Assembly: GCA_028281075.1 (NCBI GenBank)
Contig: JANQKO010000373.1
Coordinates: forward strand, 1 to 34,441
Origin: Alphaproteobacteria bacterium
GTDB taxonomy: Bacteria > Pseudomonadota > Alphaproteobacteria > GCA-2731375
DNA: 34,441 nt
Direction of reading: 5' to 3'
Position 1 is the stretch's first letter, and every line of letters begins with the position of its first letter. The notes below the pieces were generated by a model, which did not search any database, was not told the DNA's origin, and was given only the letters and a program-made list of their open reading frames with translations. The position numbers and the translations under genes were made by a program. Below are positions 6,481 through 15,768 of the stretch, in pieces.

Positions 6481-9303
6481 CTAACCGCCGGACAGGCTGT
6501 CCAGCAGCTTGCGCGCCTCGTCCATGCCGGCGAAGTTGGCGTCCGCCGTCAAGATGCGTTCGAGGATCTCTTTCGCCTGATCGCGCTTGCCGGTCTTCTC
6601 CAACGCGGCGGCGTAGTGATACTGGATCTCGGCATTGTTGGGCACCATCCCGGCGGCCTCGCGCAACAGCGTCAGGGCCCGCTCGGCCTGGCCGTCACGC
6701 AGCAGGATCCAGCCCAGCGTGTCCATGATCGCCGGCGATCCCGGCGCGCCCGCATTGGCCTTCTCGGCATATTCCAGGCCGCGCGGATCGCCTTTCCTGC
6801 TGTACAGCCAGGCCAGGTTGTTCAGCACGATATTGTTGTCGGGCTGACGCTCCAGCAGCGTCTCGTGCTGGGTGACGGCCTCGTCGGATTCGCCGTTCGC
6901 CAGCAGGTCGGTGGCCAGCGCGAAGCGGATGGCATCGTCTTCCGGGTTGTCGGCCAGCCAGTCGCGCAGTTCCTGAAAGCCTACCTCGCGCTGCCCCATA
7001 TCGACCCGGGCCCGATAGCGGCGGGCGACGATACGGCTGTTGGCCTCAATCGCGAGGCCGGCATTGTAGGCCGCGATCGCCTCTTCGTAGGCGCCCTGGT
7101 CGGCCCGGACATCGCCGAGCGCCAGGTCCGCGACCGGCGACTCCGGCATCGCCGTCCGCAACCGCCCGATGATGTCGACCGCGCGGTCATGGTTGTCCTG
7201 ATTGACCTCGAGGGTGACCAGGTTGAGATAGGCCGGCACGTAGCGCGGCGCCAGCTCGATCGCCCGTTCCAGGGTTTCGCGGGCGTCGCTGATGTTCTCC
7301 ACCGACACCAGAACCTGCGCCAGCCGCTGCCGCGCCACCGGTGAATTGGGCGCCAGCGAGACGACGCGGCGGAACGCCGTCACGGCGCTGGCGGTCTGGC
7401 CGGCGGCGAACTGCGCCCGGCCCAGGGCATCGACGGCCAGCGGATTGTCCGCCATCTCCTGCACCATGGCCCGGGCGACCGTCAGCGCCGCCGACGGGTC
7501 ATTGGCCGAGAGATGATAGTCGACCAGACGCAGGCGCGGCTGCACGGACCGCGGCTGCGCCTTGATGGCCTTGTCCAGCCAGCCGATGCCGTCCTCGGCC
7601 TTCTGCTGCTGGAACGCCAGGCGGCTCAACGCCATCATGGCGGCGACGTTCTTGTCGCTAATCGTCAGGACCTGCTCGTAACGGGCCGTGGCCGCGTCGA
7701 TCTTGCCTTCCGCCAGATCGATCTGGGCCAGGTTCAGATGCGCCGGCACGAAACCGGAATCGACGCCGAGCGCCGCAGTGAAGTGGTTCCGGGCGGCCGC
7801 CAGATCACCACGACGCAGACCGATGCCGCCCAGCAGGTTGTCCGGCAGCGGGCTCTCGGTCATCGATGTCTTCAACTCGGTGGCCGCGGCTTCGGCATCC
7901 CCGAGCTGGTTTTCGCGCAGATGGGTCAACACCAGCAGGATACCGGCCTGCGTCGCGTCCGGATCGCCCTCCAGGATCTGTTCCAGCTCGGCCACGGCCT
8001 CGTCCGACTGGCCGGTCTGCAGCCGGCTGAGCGCCAGTTGCGTCGCCAGCCTTGCGTTGTCGGGCTGCACGGCGACGATGCGCTCGAGCAGCTCGGCCGC
8101 CTCGACCGGATTGCGGTCGCGCAGATAGGCGTTGGCCAGCAGCGACAGGAGCTGCAGGTCCTCGCTGCCCCGGTCCGCGACCGGCTTCAGCAGCTCGATG
8201 GCCTTGTCGGACGTGCCCTTGCGGAGATAGACGCTGGCCAGCAGCTTCCGCACCGCCAGATTGTCGGGCACCAGCCCCATGGCCGTGCGCAGATACTGTT
8301 CGGCCTGCTCAAGCTGGTTCTCGCGCGTGTTCAGATAGGCCATCAGCAACAGGCCGGCCGGATAGTTGCGCAGGAACTCGCCGGACCGCTGCAAGGTATT
8401 GATGGCTTCCTGGTTCTGCCCCTCGCGCGCCTGCCGGACGGCGACCAAGTAGTTGGCCACCGGATGCTTGGGCTGCCGGGCCAGGACCTTGTCGATATTG
8501 ACGCCGGCGTCGGCATCCTGGCCCTGGCCCACCAGAATGGCGGCACGGCCGAGATTGGCGGCCAAGCTGTCGGCATTGACGGCGAGCGCGCGATTGAACT
8601 GTTCCAACGCGCCGTCGGCATCGCCGGCGCGGCGGCGAAGCTGGCCCTTGAGGTTGATGGCCTCGATGGACTCGGCGTTCGCCGCCAGCACCTCGTCGAC
8701 GGCCGCCTCGGCCTTCTCGAGCTGGCCCATCTGCTGATACAGCAGCGCCAGGCCGTAGGTGGCCAGGGTGTCGCCCGGCGTCAGCTCCAGGGCCTTGCGG
8801 AACGCTTCCTCGGACGGCTCGAACTCACGCTTGCCGCGAAAGGCATGGCCGCGATAGCTGAGGATCCGTGACTCGATCTCGGCGCCGCGGTCGCCGCTGG
8901 CGATGTCGTTCAGAATTTCCTCGAACTTGCCCTGGTGATAATAGGCCCGCGCCAGCATGGGCGCCAGCTCGGGCGCGGTGGCGCCGCGCGACAGCGCCGC
9001 CCGCAGTTCCTTCTCCGCTTCCGCGTACTGGCGCGTCTGCAGGTAGGCCTTGCCCAGCATCAGGCGTGCATTGGCGTCGTCCGGATCGTCGCGGACGGCA
9101 TTCTTCAACTGAATGATGGCGGCGGCGATGTCGCCACCCTCGGCATAGGACTTGGCCTCGGCGATATAGGATTCGCTGCCGCGGTCCGTCAGCCGCTGAA
9201 AGACGAACGGCGCCGCGGCCGCGACCGCCACGATCAGCACCAGCAGCGCGATAAATCCCTTGCTTCTGAAGAAGCCGCCGGATGATTTCTTGCGCTTGGC
9301 CAT
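6481..9303 (-). CDS. prsT: XrtA/PEP-CTERM system TPR-repeat protein PrsT
   Basis: 940 aa; N-terminal TM anchor (GFIALLVLIVAVAAAAPFVFQ) followed by tandem TPR repeats; directly downstream of prsK-prsR. Confidence 0.9.
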   Translation of the reverse strand: MAKRKKSSGGFFRSKGFIALLVLIVAVAAAAPFVFQRLTDRGSESYIAEAKSYAEGGDIAAAIIQLKNAVRDDPDDANARLMLGKAYLQTRQYAEAEKELRAALSRGATAPELAPMLARAYYHQGKFEEILNDIASGDRGAEIESRILSYRGHAFRGKREFEPSEEAFRKALELTPGDTLATYGLALLYQQMGQLEKAEAAVDEVLAANAESIEAINLKGQLRRRAGDADGALEQFNRALAVNADSLAANLGRAAILVGQGQDADAGVNIDKVLARQPKHPVANYLVAVRQAREGQNQEAINTLQRSGEFLRNYPAGLLLMAYLNTRENQLEQAEQYLRTAMGLVPDNLAVRKLLASVYLRKGTSDKAIELLKPVADRGSEDLQLLSLLANAYLRDRNPVEAAELLERIVAVQPDNARLATQLALSRLQTGQSDEAVAELEQILEGDPDATQAGILLVLTHLRENQLGDAEAAATELKTSMTESPLPDNLLGGIGLRRGDLAAARNHFTAALGVDSGFVPAHLNLAQIDLAEGKIDAATARYEQVLTISDKNVAAMMALSRLAFQQQKAEDGIGWLDKAIKAQPRSVQPRLRLVDYHLSANDPSAALTVARAMVQEMADNPLAVDALGRAQFAAGQTASAVTAFRRVVSLAPNSPVARQRLAQVLVSVENISDARETLERAIELAPRYVPAYLNLVTLEVNQDNHDRAVDIIGRLRTAMPESPVADLALGDVRADQGAYEEAIAAYNAGLAIEANSRIVARRYRARVDMGQREVGFQELRDWLADNPEDDAIRFALATDLLANGESDEAVTQHETLLERQPDNNIVLNNLAWLYSRKGDPRGLEYAEKANAGAPGSPAIMDTLGWILLRDGQAERALTLLREAAGMVPNNAEIQYHYAAALEKTGKRDQAKEILERILTADANFAGMDEARKLLDSLSGG

Positions 9304-9364
9304 AGTCTCAGTCTCTCAAACCATTGATGTGGATGCGGCGGTCCAGCCCGCGGCCGGCTACCGG

Positions 9365-10738
9365 CTAATCGTCCTCAGTGCGCATCCCCAGGTTGCGCAT
9401 CAGGTCATAAAGGGTCGGCCGGCTGACGCCCAGCATTTTCGCCGTCTTGGAGATGTTGCCGTCGGTGGCGATCAGCACTTCCTCGACAAGCTGGCGCTCG
9501 GCATATTCGCGCGCCTCCTTCAGGGTGTGCGGGCGGTTGTCGCTGGCGTTGCGGATCAGGTTCTCGAGATCGAGGTCTTCGGCCGTCACCGTCTTGCCCT
9601 CGGCCATGATGATGGCCTTCTTCACGTTGTTCTCGAGCTGGCGGACGTTGCCCGGCCAGGAATAGCGCGAGATGGCCTGGATGGCGTCGTCGGAGAACCC
9701 GCGCAGGGACTTGCTGTACTGGGTGTTGAAACGCTCGAGGAAGAACTTCGCCAGCAGCACGCTGTCGCCGCGCCGCGACCGCAGCGGCGGGATCTCGACA
9801 CTGATTTCCTTCAGGCGGTAATAGAGGTCTTCCCGGAAGGTGCCTTCCTCGATCATCGCGTCCAGGTTCTGATTGGTGGCGCAGACGATCCGCACATCCA
9901 CCGGGATCGACTTGCGGCCGCCGAGGCGCTCGATCTTGCGGTCCTGCAGGAACCGGAGCAGCTTGGCCTGCAGGCTGGCCGGCAGATCGCCGATCTCGTC
10001 GAGAAACAACGTGCCGCCATCGGCCAGCTCGATCTTGCCGATGGTCTGCCTGGCGGCGCCGGTGAAGGCCCCCTTCTCGAAGCCGAAGAGCTCGCTCTCC
10101 AGCAGGTTTTCGGGAATCGCCGCGCAGTTGATGGCCACGAAGCCGTTGCCGGCGCGCTGGCTGGCGAAGTGGAGCGCGCTCGACAGCAGCTCCTTGCCGG
10201 TGCCGCTTTCGCCGGTAATGAGCAGCGTGACGTCGGTCGGCGCGATCTTTTCGACGGTGCGGCAGACCGCCATCATCTCGCTGTCGGCGGTGATGATGCC
10301 GCCGAAGGGCGCGCTCTCGCCGACCCGCATCAGCTTGCGGTTCTCGGCCTCCAGCTTGTAGACGTGCCAGGCCCGCTCGATGATCAGCCGCAGCATGTCG
10401 ATGTCGACGGGCTTGGCGCAGAAATCATAAGCGCCCAGGCTGATCGCGCGCACGGCGTTGGCGCGCTCCTCGTTGCCGCTGGCGACGATGACCTTGGTTT
10501 CCGGCCGCATCGACAGCAGGGCGTCGAGCGTCGCCAGCCCCTCGGTCGCGCCGTTGGTGTCGGGCGGCAGGCCGAGGTCGAGCACGACCACCGCCGGGCC
10601 ATGCCGCTCCATCGCGTCGACCGCCGATTCCCGGTCGCTGGTCAGGTGCACGTTGTGCTCCGACATGGCCCAGCGGAGCTGGCTCTGCAATCCGGGATCG
10701 TCCTCGACGATCAGAAGCTCAAGCTGGTCTGCCGCCAT
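9365..10738 (-). CDS. prsR: PEP-CTERM-box response regulator transcription factor PrsR (sigma-54-dependent, NtrC family)
   Basis: Receiver (LLIVEDDPGLQ...VVVLDLGLPPD), AAA+ (GESGTGKELLSSALH), sigma-54 contact motif FEKGAFTGA, C-terminal Fis-like HTH (NISKTAKMLGVSRPTLYDLMRNLGM). Start at ATG 10736-10738. Confidence 0.93.
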   Translation of the reverse strand: MAADQLELLIVEDDPGLQSQLRWAMSEHNVHLTSDRESAVDAMERHGPAVVVLDLGLPPDTNGATEGLATLDALLSMRPETKVIVASGNEERANAVRAISLGAYDFCAKPVDIDMLRLIIERAWHVYKLEAENRKLMRVGESAPFGGIITADSEMMAVCRTVEKIAPTDVTLLITGESGTGKELLSSALHFASQRAGNGFVAINCAAIPENLLESELFGFEKGAFTGAARQTIGKIELADGGTLFLDEIGDLPASLQAKLLRFLQDRKIERLGGRKSIPVDVRIVCATNQNLDAMIEEGTFREDLYYRLKEISVEIPPLRSRRGDSVLLAKFFLERFNTQYSKSLRGFSDDAIQAISRYSWPGNVRQLENNVKKAIIMAEGKTVTAEDLDLENLIRNASDNRPHTLKEAREYAERQLVEEVLIATDGNISKTAKMLGVSRPTLYDLMRNLGMRTEDD

Positions 10739-10739
10739 C

Positions 10740-12851
10740 TCAGCCTCGCCGTCCCGCCCGGGCCGTGGCCGGCGCGGCAAGCTCGCCCAGCCGCGGCAGC
10801 AGGACCTTGACCGTGGTCCCGGCGCCCGGCACGCTGATCACATCCAGCCGGCCGCCCATATCGCGGACCAGCTCGCGGGTCTGGTAGGCGCCGAGGCCCG
10901 AGCCCGTGCGCTTGGTCGTGTGCAGCGGGCGGAACAGCTCGTCGCGGATGAACTCGGCCTCCATGCCGGGGCCGTTGTCGGTGACCGAGAGCACGGCAAA
11001 GTCGCCCTCGACGTCGAGCGACAGCGTGATCAGCCCGTCGGCCTCCACCGCCTCGACGGCATTCTGCAGCAGATGGCCGATGACCGCGGACAACCGCGCC
11101 TCGTCGCCCATCGCCTCGATATGCTCGTCGCCGATCTTCAGCGCCACCGGCGGCACGGCGTTCAACCAGGGCCGCGCCACGTCGCGAAGCACCGGCGCCA
11201 GGGCCAGCGGCCGCACGGTCGCGGCATCGGCGCGCTCGTCCAGCTTCAACTGTCCCAGCAGCCCGCCCATCTTCTGGACGGCGTTGCGGACCGTGCGCAT
11301 GGCGTCCCGCTGGAATTCCGGATTGTCGCCGTGACGCTCGGAATTCGACAGCACCAGGGAGAGCTGGCTGGCGATGTTCTTGATGTCGTGGATGACGAAG
11401 GCAAACCGCCGGTTGAACTGCTGCAAGTGCTGGGCGTCGACCAGCGCCCGCAGCGCCGCCTCCTCGGCCAGATAGCTCGCAACCTGCTGTCCCATGGTCT
11501 TCAACAGATCGAAGTCCTCCCAATCGAGGCGGCGCGACGCCCTGGGCCGGCCGAGCACGAGAAAACCTTCCAGGCGCTGACGGCGCCGCAGCGGCAAGAC
11601 CAGCCACGCCTTGGACAATTCCTGCAACCAGCGCGGCAATCGCAGGTCCTTATATAGATCGGGACGGTTGGCGTATTCATTAAGATCGATGATCCGATTG
11701 TCCTGCTCGAGGAAGGCGATGAACGGCGTGTCGGCGCCGACGAACGGCAGCTTGCCGCCGAAGTTCCAGCGGGCGGCCGGCACATAGGCCTCGTCGTCCA
11801 CGCCCCGGACCCAGATCGCGCCGGACGGACTGTCGACGACGTCGGCCATGGCGCGGATGGCCCTGTCATGCAGGTTGCCGATGCCGTCCGAAGTGGTCTC
11901 CAGGAAACGCAGCCATTCGAGCCGGTAGTCGTAGCTGTACGAGAAGAAGTTCTTGGCGATGAACAGCCGGATCCGCGCCCGCACGGCCTCGGAAAACAGC
12001 GCCAGCAGCATGAACACGACGGCGGCGGACAGAAAGGCGGTCTGGAACAGCACGCCCCAGGCGCCGCCCCGGGTGCGCAGGTAATAGCCGACCAGCGCCA
12101 TGGCCACGAGGTAGGCGCCGCTGCCGATGATCGCGGCGGTGTGGAACACGGCGCCCCGGGACACGTGGATCTCGACCGACCATTCGCGGTTCCGGCTGGC
12201 GGCGACGGCGATCAGCGGCACGGCCAGGGCGTTGACGAGGCCGCGGCTGTCGAAGAGCTTGTCGTCGAAGCGGTTCAGCAGCAGGGCGTCGGAGTAGATG
12301 AAGAAGTCGTAAACGAAGATCAGGCCGGCGCCGATGACCAGGAACTTCTGCGCCCAGAGCGAATCCGCCGAGGCGCCACGGAAAATATTCTCAACACAGA
12401 CCAGGCCGAGCACGGCGAGCGAGAGGTAGCCGACGATGCGCAGCGTCTGCAGCGACTGGCCGAGCGCGCTGTCGGCGACCAGCCCGATGCGCGGGTCGAT
12501 CAGCACCTCGATGAGCGCCAGGCCGCCGACCAGCACCACGAGCAGGGCGACGACGCAGCGCCGCCGCCAGCTCGGCGCCAACCAGGTCGCCGTCGGCACG
12601 ATCAGGCCGCCGAGAAACAGCAGCCAGCAGGCCGTCCGGGCGATCTCGGCCAGCTCGACCGCCAGCGGGAACCGGTAGGGCGCCAGGCCGTGATAGACGA
12701 CCAGCGCCGCCCAGAGGGTGGTCACGCCGCAAGTAAGAAGCAGCAGCCGCCCGAGCGTGGTCGAGCCGCGCGCATGCAGCAGCAGCAGCGTCAGCACCAG
12801 ATAGGCGAACACCGATGCCGAATGGCTCGCGACCGTTGCGCTCATGGCCAT
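10740..12851 (-). CDS. prsK: XrtA/PEP-CTERM system sensor histidine kinase PrsK
   Basis: N-terminal multi-TM region, GAF-like middle, HisKA/HATPase C-terminus (FAFVIHDIKNIASQLSLVLSN...LLQNAVEAV...VTDNGPGM...GSGLGAYQTRELV); adjacent to prsR. Confidence 0.92.
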   Translation of the reverse strand: MAMSATVASHSASVFAYLVLTLLLLHARGSTTLGRLLLLTCGVTTLWAALVVYHGLAPYRFPLAVELAEIARTACWLLFLGGLIVPTATWLAPSWRRRCVVALLVVLVGGLALIEVLIDPRIGLVADSALGQSLQTLRIVGYLSLAVLGLVCVENIFRGASADSLWAQKFLVIGAGLIFVYDFFIYSDALLLNRFDDKLFDSRGLVNALAVPLIAVAASRNREWSVEIHVSRGAVFHTAAIIGSGAYLVAMALVGYYLRTRGGAWGVLFQTAFLSAAVVFMLLALFSEAVRARIRLFIAKNFFSYSYDYRLEWLRFLETTSDGIGNLHDRAIRAMADVVDSPSGAIWVRGVDDEAYVPAARWNFGGKLPFVGADTPFIAFLEQDNRIIDLNEYANRPDLYKDLRLPRWLQELSKAWLVLPLRRRQRLEGFLVLGRPRASRRLDWEDFDLLKTMGQQVASYLAEEAALRALVDAQHLQQFNRRFAFVIHDIKNIASQLSLVLSNSERHGDNPEFQRDAMRTVRNAVQKMGGLLGQLKLDERADAATVRPLALAPVLRDVARPWLNAVPPVALKIGDEHIEAMGDEARLSAVIGHLLQNAVEAVEADGLITLSLDVEGDFAVLSVTDNGPGMEAEFIRDELFRPLHTTKRTGSGLGAYQTRELVRDMGGRLDVISVPGAGTTVKVLLPRLGELAAPATARAGRRG

Positions 12852-12866
12852 GTCCCCAGGCTCATC

Positions 12867-14288
12867 TCAGCGCACGCCGGAGGGCCACAGGATGACCCGG
12901 ACCGTCTGCAGCAGAATAATAACATCCAGGAACAGGCTGGCATTCTTCACATAATACAGGTCGTAGGAGAGCTTTTCCTTCGCATCTTCGATGGAGGCCC
13001 CATAGGGATAGTTGATCTGCGCCCAGCCGGTGATGCCCGGCTTTACCCGATGGCGCTCGCCGTAATAGGAGATCGCCTCGCTGAGCGTGTCGACGAAGAA
13101 GGGCCGTTCGGGCCGCGGTCCGATGATGCTCATCTCGCCGCGCAGCACGTTGATGATCTGCGGCAGCTCGTCGATCCGGGTCTGGCGGATGAACGCCCCG
13201 ACCTCGGTGATCCGGTCGTCCTTCTCGGCCGCCCAGCGCGGCCCGCCGACCTGCTCGGCGTCGACGCGCATGCTGCGGAACTTGGTCAGCGTGAACGTCC
13301 GGCCGTCGCGGCCCACCCGCTCCTGCCGATAGAAGACGGGACCGGGGCTGTCGAGCTTGATCAGCAGCGCCGCCACCGCCGTGATCGGCAGGGTGAAGAT
13401 CAGCAGCAGCAGGCTGACGACCACATCGAAGGTGCGTTTGGCGGCATCGCGGAACAGGCTCTTGTCGAAGCCGTCGGAGAAGATCAGCCAATTGGGATCG
13501 AGCTCGTCGAGCATGACCCGGCCGAGCTCGCGCTCGACGAAGCTGAGATAGCCGGTGACGCGGATGCCCTGCAGCTTGCAGTTCAGAAGCGCGTGGACCG
13601 GCAGGGTCTGCGCGTCGTCCTCGGCGATGACGATCTCGTCGACATCGTGGGCCTCGACCAGCGTCAACAGGTCGTTGAGATCGGCGTTCAGGACCGGTAC
13701 CGGCAGGTCGGCCCGGGTCTCCGGCACCGTTTCCGTCAGATCGACCAGACCGACGACCTCGAACCCCTCGGCCTGGTCGCCGAGGATGCTCTGACGCAAC
13801 TGCGAGGCCCGGTCGAGACGGCCGATGACGATGATCCGCTGATGGAACATGCCGAGGTCGGCGATCATGATGAAAAGTATGCGCGTGCATAGAATCGCGA
13901 CGATGGCGAGCGCTATTCCGGCCGGCAAATAAAAATAATGACGCGGTGGGTATTTCTCGACAGGATATACGTAAAAATAAAATTTTATCAGCAGATAACT
14001 GGCAATCGCCACCATCACCAGGCCGATAAACATCCTGATGATCATTATCTGAACATTTGAGATTATGTTGCGATTATATAATCCCAGCGAGAAAAATACC
14101 GTGGCGCAGAAAATCGCCACGAAGGTCGAGAAGTAGGAAAAGCTGAACCGGCCGGCTTCCTGCGCGCTGGTCTGCGTCGACAGCAGAATGTGCGCGACGG
14201 CGAACAGCATCAGCCCCTCGATCAGCCCCAGCAGCAGGGAAGCGCGGGAGATATAGTGTCCAAAGATCCGCACGCGGGGATAGATCAC
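12867..14288 (-). CDS. XrtA/PEP-CTERM-type polyisoprenyl-phosphate sugar transferase (initiating bacterial sugar transferase)
   Basis: Multi-TM N-terminus plus C-terminal WcaJ/WbaP-type domain (KRTFDVVVSLLLLIFTLPI...SPGPVFYRQERVGRDGRTFTLTKFRSMRVDAE...RIDELPQIINVLRGEMSIIGPRPERPFFV...GITGWAQINYPYG). Start uncertain: GTG near 14288 chosen; the ORF is open to 14396. Confidence 0.9.
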   Translation of the reverse strand: MIYPRVRIFGHYISRASLLLGLIEGLMLFAVAHILLSTQTSAQEAGRFSFSYFSTFVAIFCATVFFSLGLYNRNIISNVQIMIIRMFIGLVMVAIASYLLIKFYFYVYPVEKYPPRHYFYLPAGIALAIVAILCTRILFIMIADLGMFHQRIIVIGRLDRASQLRQSILGDQAEGFEVVGLVDLTETVPETRADLPVPVLNADLNDLLTLVEAHDVDEIVIAEDDAQTLPVHALLNCKLQGIRVTGYLSFVERELGRVMLDELDPNWLIFSDGFDKSLFRDAAKRTFDVVVSLLLLIFTLPITAVAALLIKLDSPGPVFYRQERVGRDGRTFTLTKFRSMRVDAEQVGGPRWAAEKDDRITEVGAFIRQTRIDELPQIINVLRGEMSIIGPRPERPFFVDTLSEAISYYGERHRVKPGITGWAQINYPYGASIEDAKEKLSYDLYYVKNASLFLDVIILLQTVRVILWPSGVR

Positions 14289-14432
14289 GGACAAGGCCCC
14301 CCGATCGGCGGATCGGCGGGTCCGGGTTCCATCCCGCATTGGCAATCCCGGCGATCCGACGCCAACACCGGCTGGCCGGCCATGATCACGGGCCACCCAA
14401 TGCCGTTCGGAATCGTCGATACAGGCATGCGG

Positions 14433-15467
14433 CTATTGTCCGGACGCCATTCTTTGCCGCGTGAACAGCCACACACAAAACAACACAATAAGTACGACGT
14501 AGGTCATCGGTGCCGTCACGATATCGGTCAGGATTGAGACGAAAAAGCCGATCAGGCTGCGATGCTGACGCGGCTCGACCTCCGCTTCCTTCTGCCGCGC
14601 CGTCATGTCCCGGGCGCGTTCGCCGCCCGCGTATGCCCGCCCCAGGGATGACGAGCGGCCGAGCGGCCCGCCCAGCAGGTTGGAGCCGGTCTGCCCGACC
14701 TGCAGGCCCGGCACCAAGAATGGACCACTCAAGGCGTCGGGAAAGTGACCAAGGTCAACAAGCGCGCTTTTTTTTTGCTCGATCGGCACTCTGACCCGCA
14801 CGACCTGAATCGCGCCGTCATCGTCCAATACCAGGTCATCACCGACGAACAGATCATAGAACGACCCGACCAGGTTCAGGCCGACCTTGCCCATGAACTC
14901 AGGCTCTTCGCCGATCCCGCCGGCATCCGTGAAATGCGCCGCCAGCCAGCCGACGACCGCCGTCTCGTAGCCCGGAACGCCGGCCGCGCCGGCGGGCTTC
15001 TTTGCCGCCGCCGGCCCCACCGGGACGAAAACGAACTCCAGCTCGGTCGCCAGCAGCCTCGCGTCCAAGGCCTTGCGCCGGGCCCTGGGATCGGTGCCGC
15101 CACCGGGCGCCGCCAACTGTCCCGGCGCGACGGCGGGCCCGATCGGCACCAGGCCCGCGCGAAAGGATTCCAGCCATTGGCGGTGGCGCACCAGCCAGCG
15201 CTGATACGCCAGCGACGAGGCCCGATCGCCATTCTTGCGAAACGCCTGGTTATCCAGTTCGGGCAGGAACGGATACATCGGTCCCGCCGGCTCCCTGACC
15301 TGCCAGTCGGCGCCCAGGTCCGGCGCGGCCTCGGTCATGGCCGGAATATCCGTCGCCTTGTCCGGACGCGGCTTGACCGGCATGGCCTGCACCGACCACG
15401 ACGCCGCGGTACCCAACTGCAGGATAACCATGACGAGAAGCAGTAATGCGACGCGGCTTCGCATCAA
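14433..15467 (-). CDS. Uncharacterised exported protein with signal peptide and C-terminal transmembrane helix, in XrtA locus
   Basis: 344 aa; MMRSRVALLLLVMVILQLGTAASWSVQA N-terminal signal; C-terminal APMTYVVLIVLFCVWLFTRQRMASGQ; no family recognised; co-directional with the sugar transferase-prsKRT block. Confidence 0.75.
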   Translation of the reverse strand: MMRSRVALLLLVMVILQLGTAASWSVQAMPVKPRPDKATDIPAMTEAAPDLGADWQVREPAGPMYPFLPELDNQAFRKNGDRASSLAYQRWLVRHRQWLESFRAGLVPIGPAVAPGQLAAPGGGTDPRARRKALDARLLATELEFVFVPVGPAAAKKPAGAAGVPGYETAVVGWLAAHFTDAGGIGEEPEFMGKVGLNLVGSFYDLFVGDDLVLDDDGAIQVVRVRVPIEQKKSALVDLGHFPDALSGPFLVPGLQVGQTGSNLLGGPLGRSSSLGRAYAGGERARDMTARQKEAEVEPRQHRSLIGFFVSILTDIVTAPMTYVVLIVLFCVWLFTRQRMASGQ

Positions 15468-15636
15468 TTGTCTCTGTTGTTAGGTCTTAATGGCAAAGAC
15501 ATCTCCGACATTCACGCCCATGAATGGCGTTAACCCTAAACAGCAATACGGTGATCGGGGGCGTTGACTGGTGGCAGAAAACCGCTGGCTCGTTCACAAC
15601 GTGACTGGTTGTTGGCGCTTCTGCGACGGGCCGAGT

Positions 15637-15642
15637 ATAGAC
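15637..15642 (-). promoter_or_regulatory. Possible -10 element (TATACT) upstream of the 14433-15467 / sugar transferase / prsKRT block
   Basis: Minus-strand GGTCTATACTCGG in a 301-bp intergenic region; no convincing -35. Confidence 0.2.
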
Positions 15643-15768
15643 CAATCACCTGCGCTTTGCTCGATTTTGAACGCCGGCGGAGAAGCGGGCGTCTCCGGCC
15701 GTTCGCCGACACGCCTACGGATCGAACGCTCAACCTATGGTAAACCGGCGGCGCGCGGTGACCAAGCG

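Noticed and set aside
14433-14512. C-terminus of the orphan protein as a PEP-CTERM sorting signal
   Set aside because: It has a TM helix and basic residues but lacks the PEP/VPEP motif; the signature is not met.
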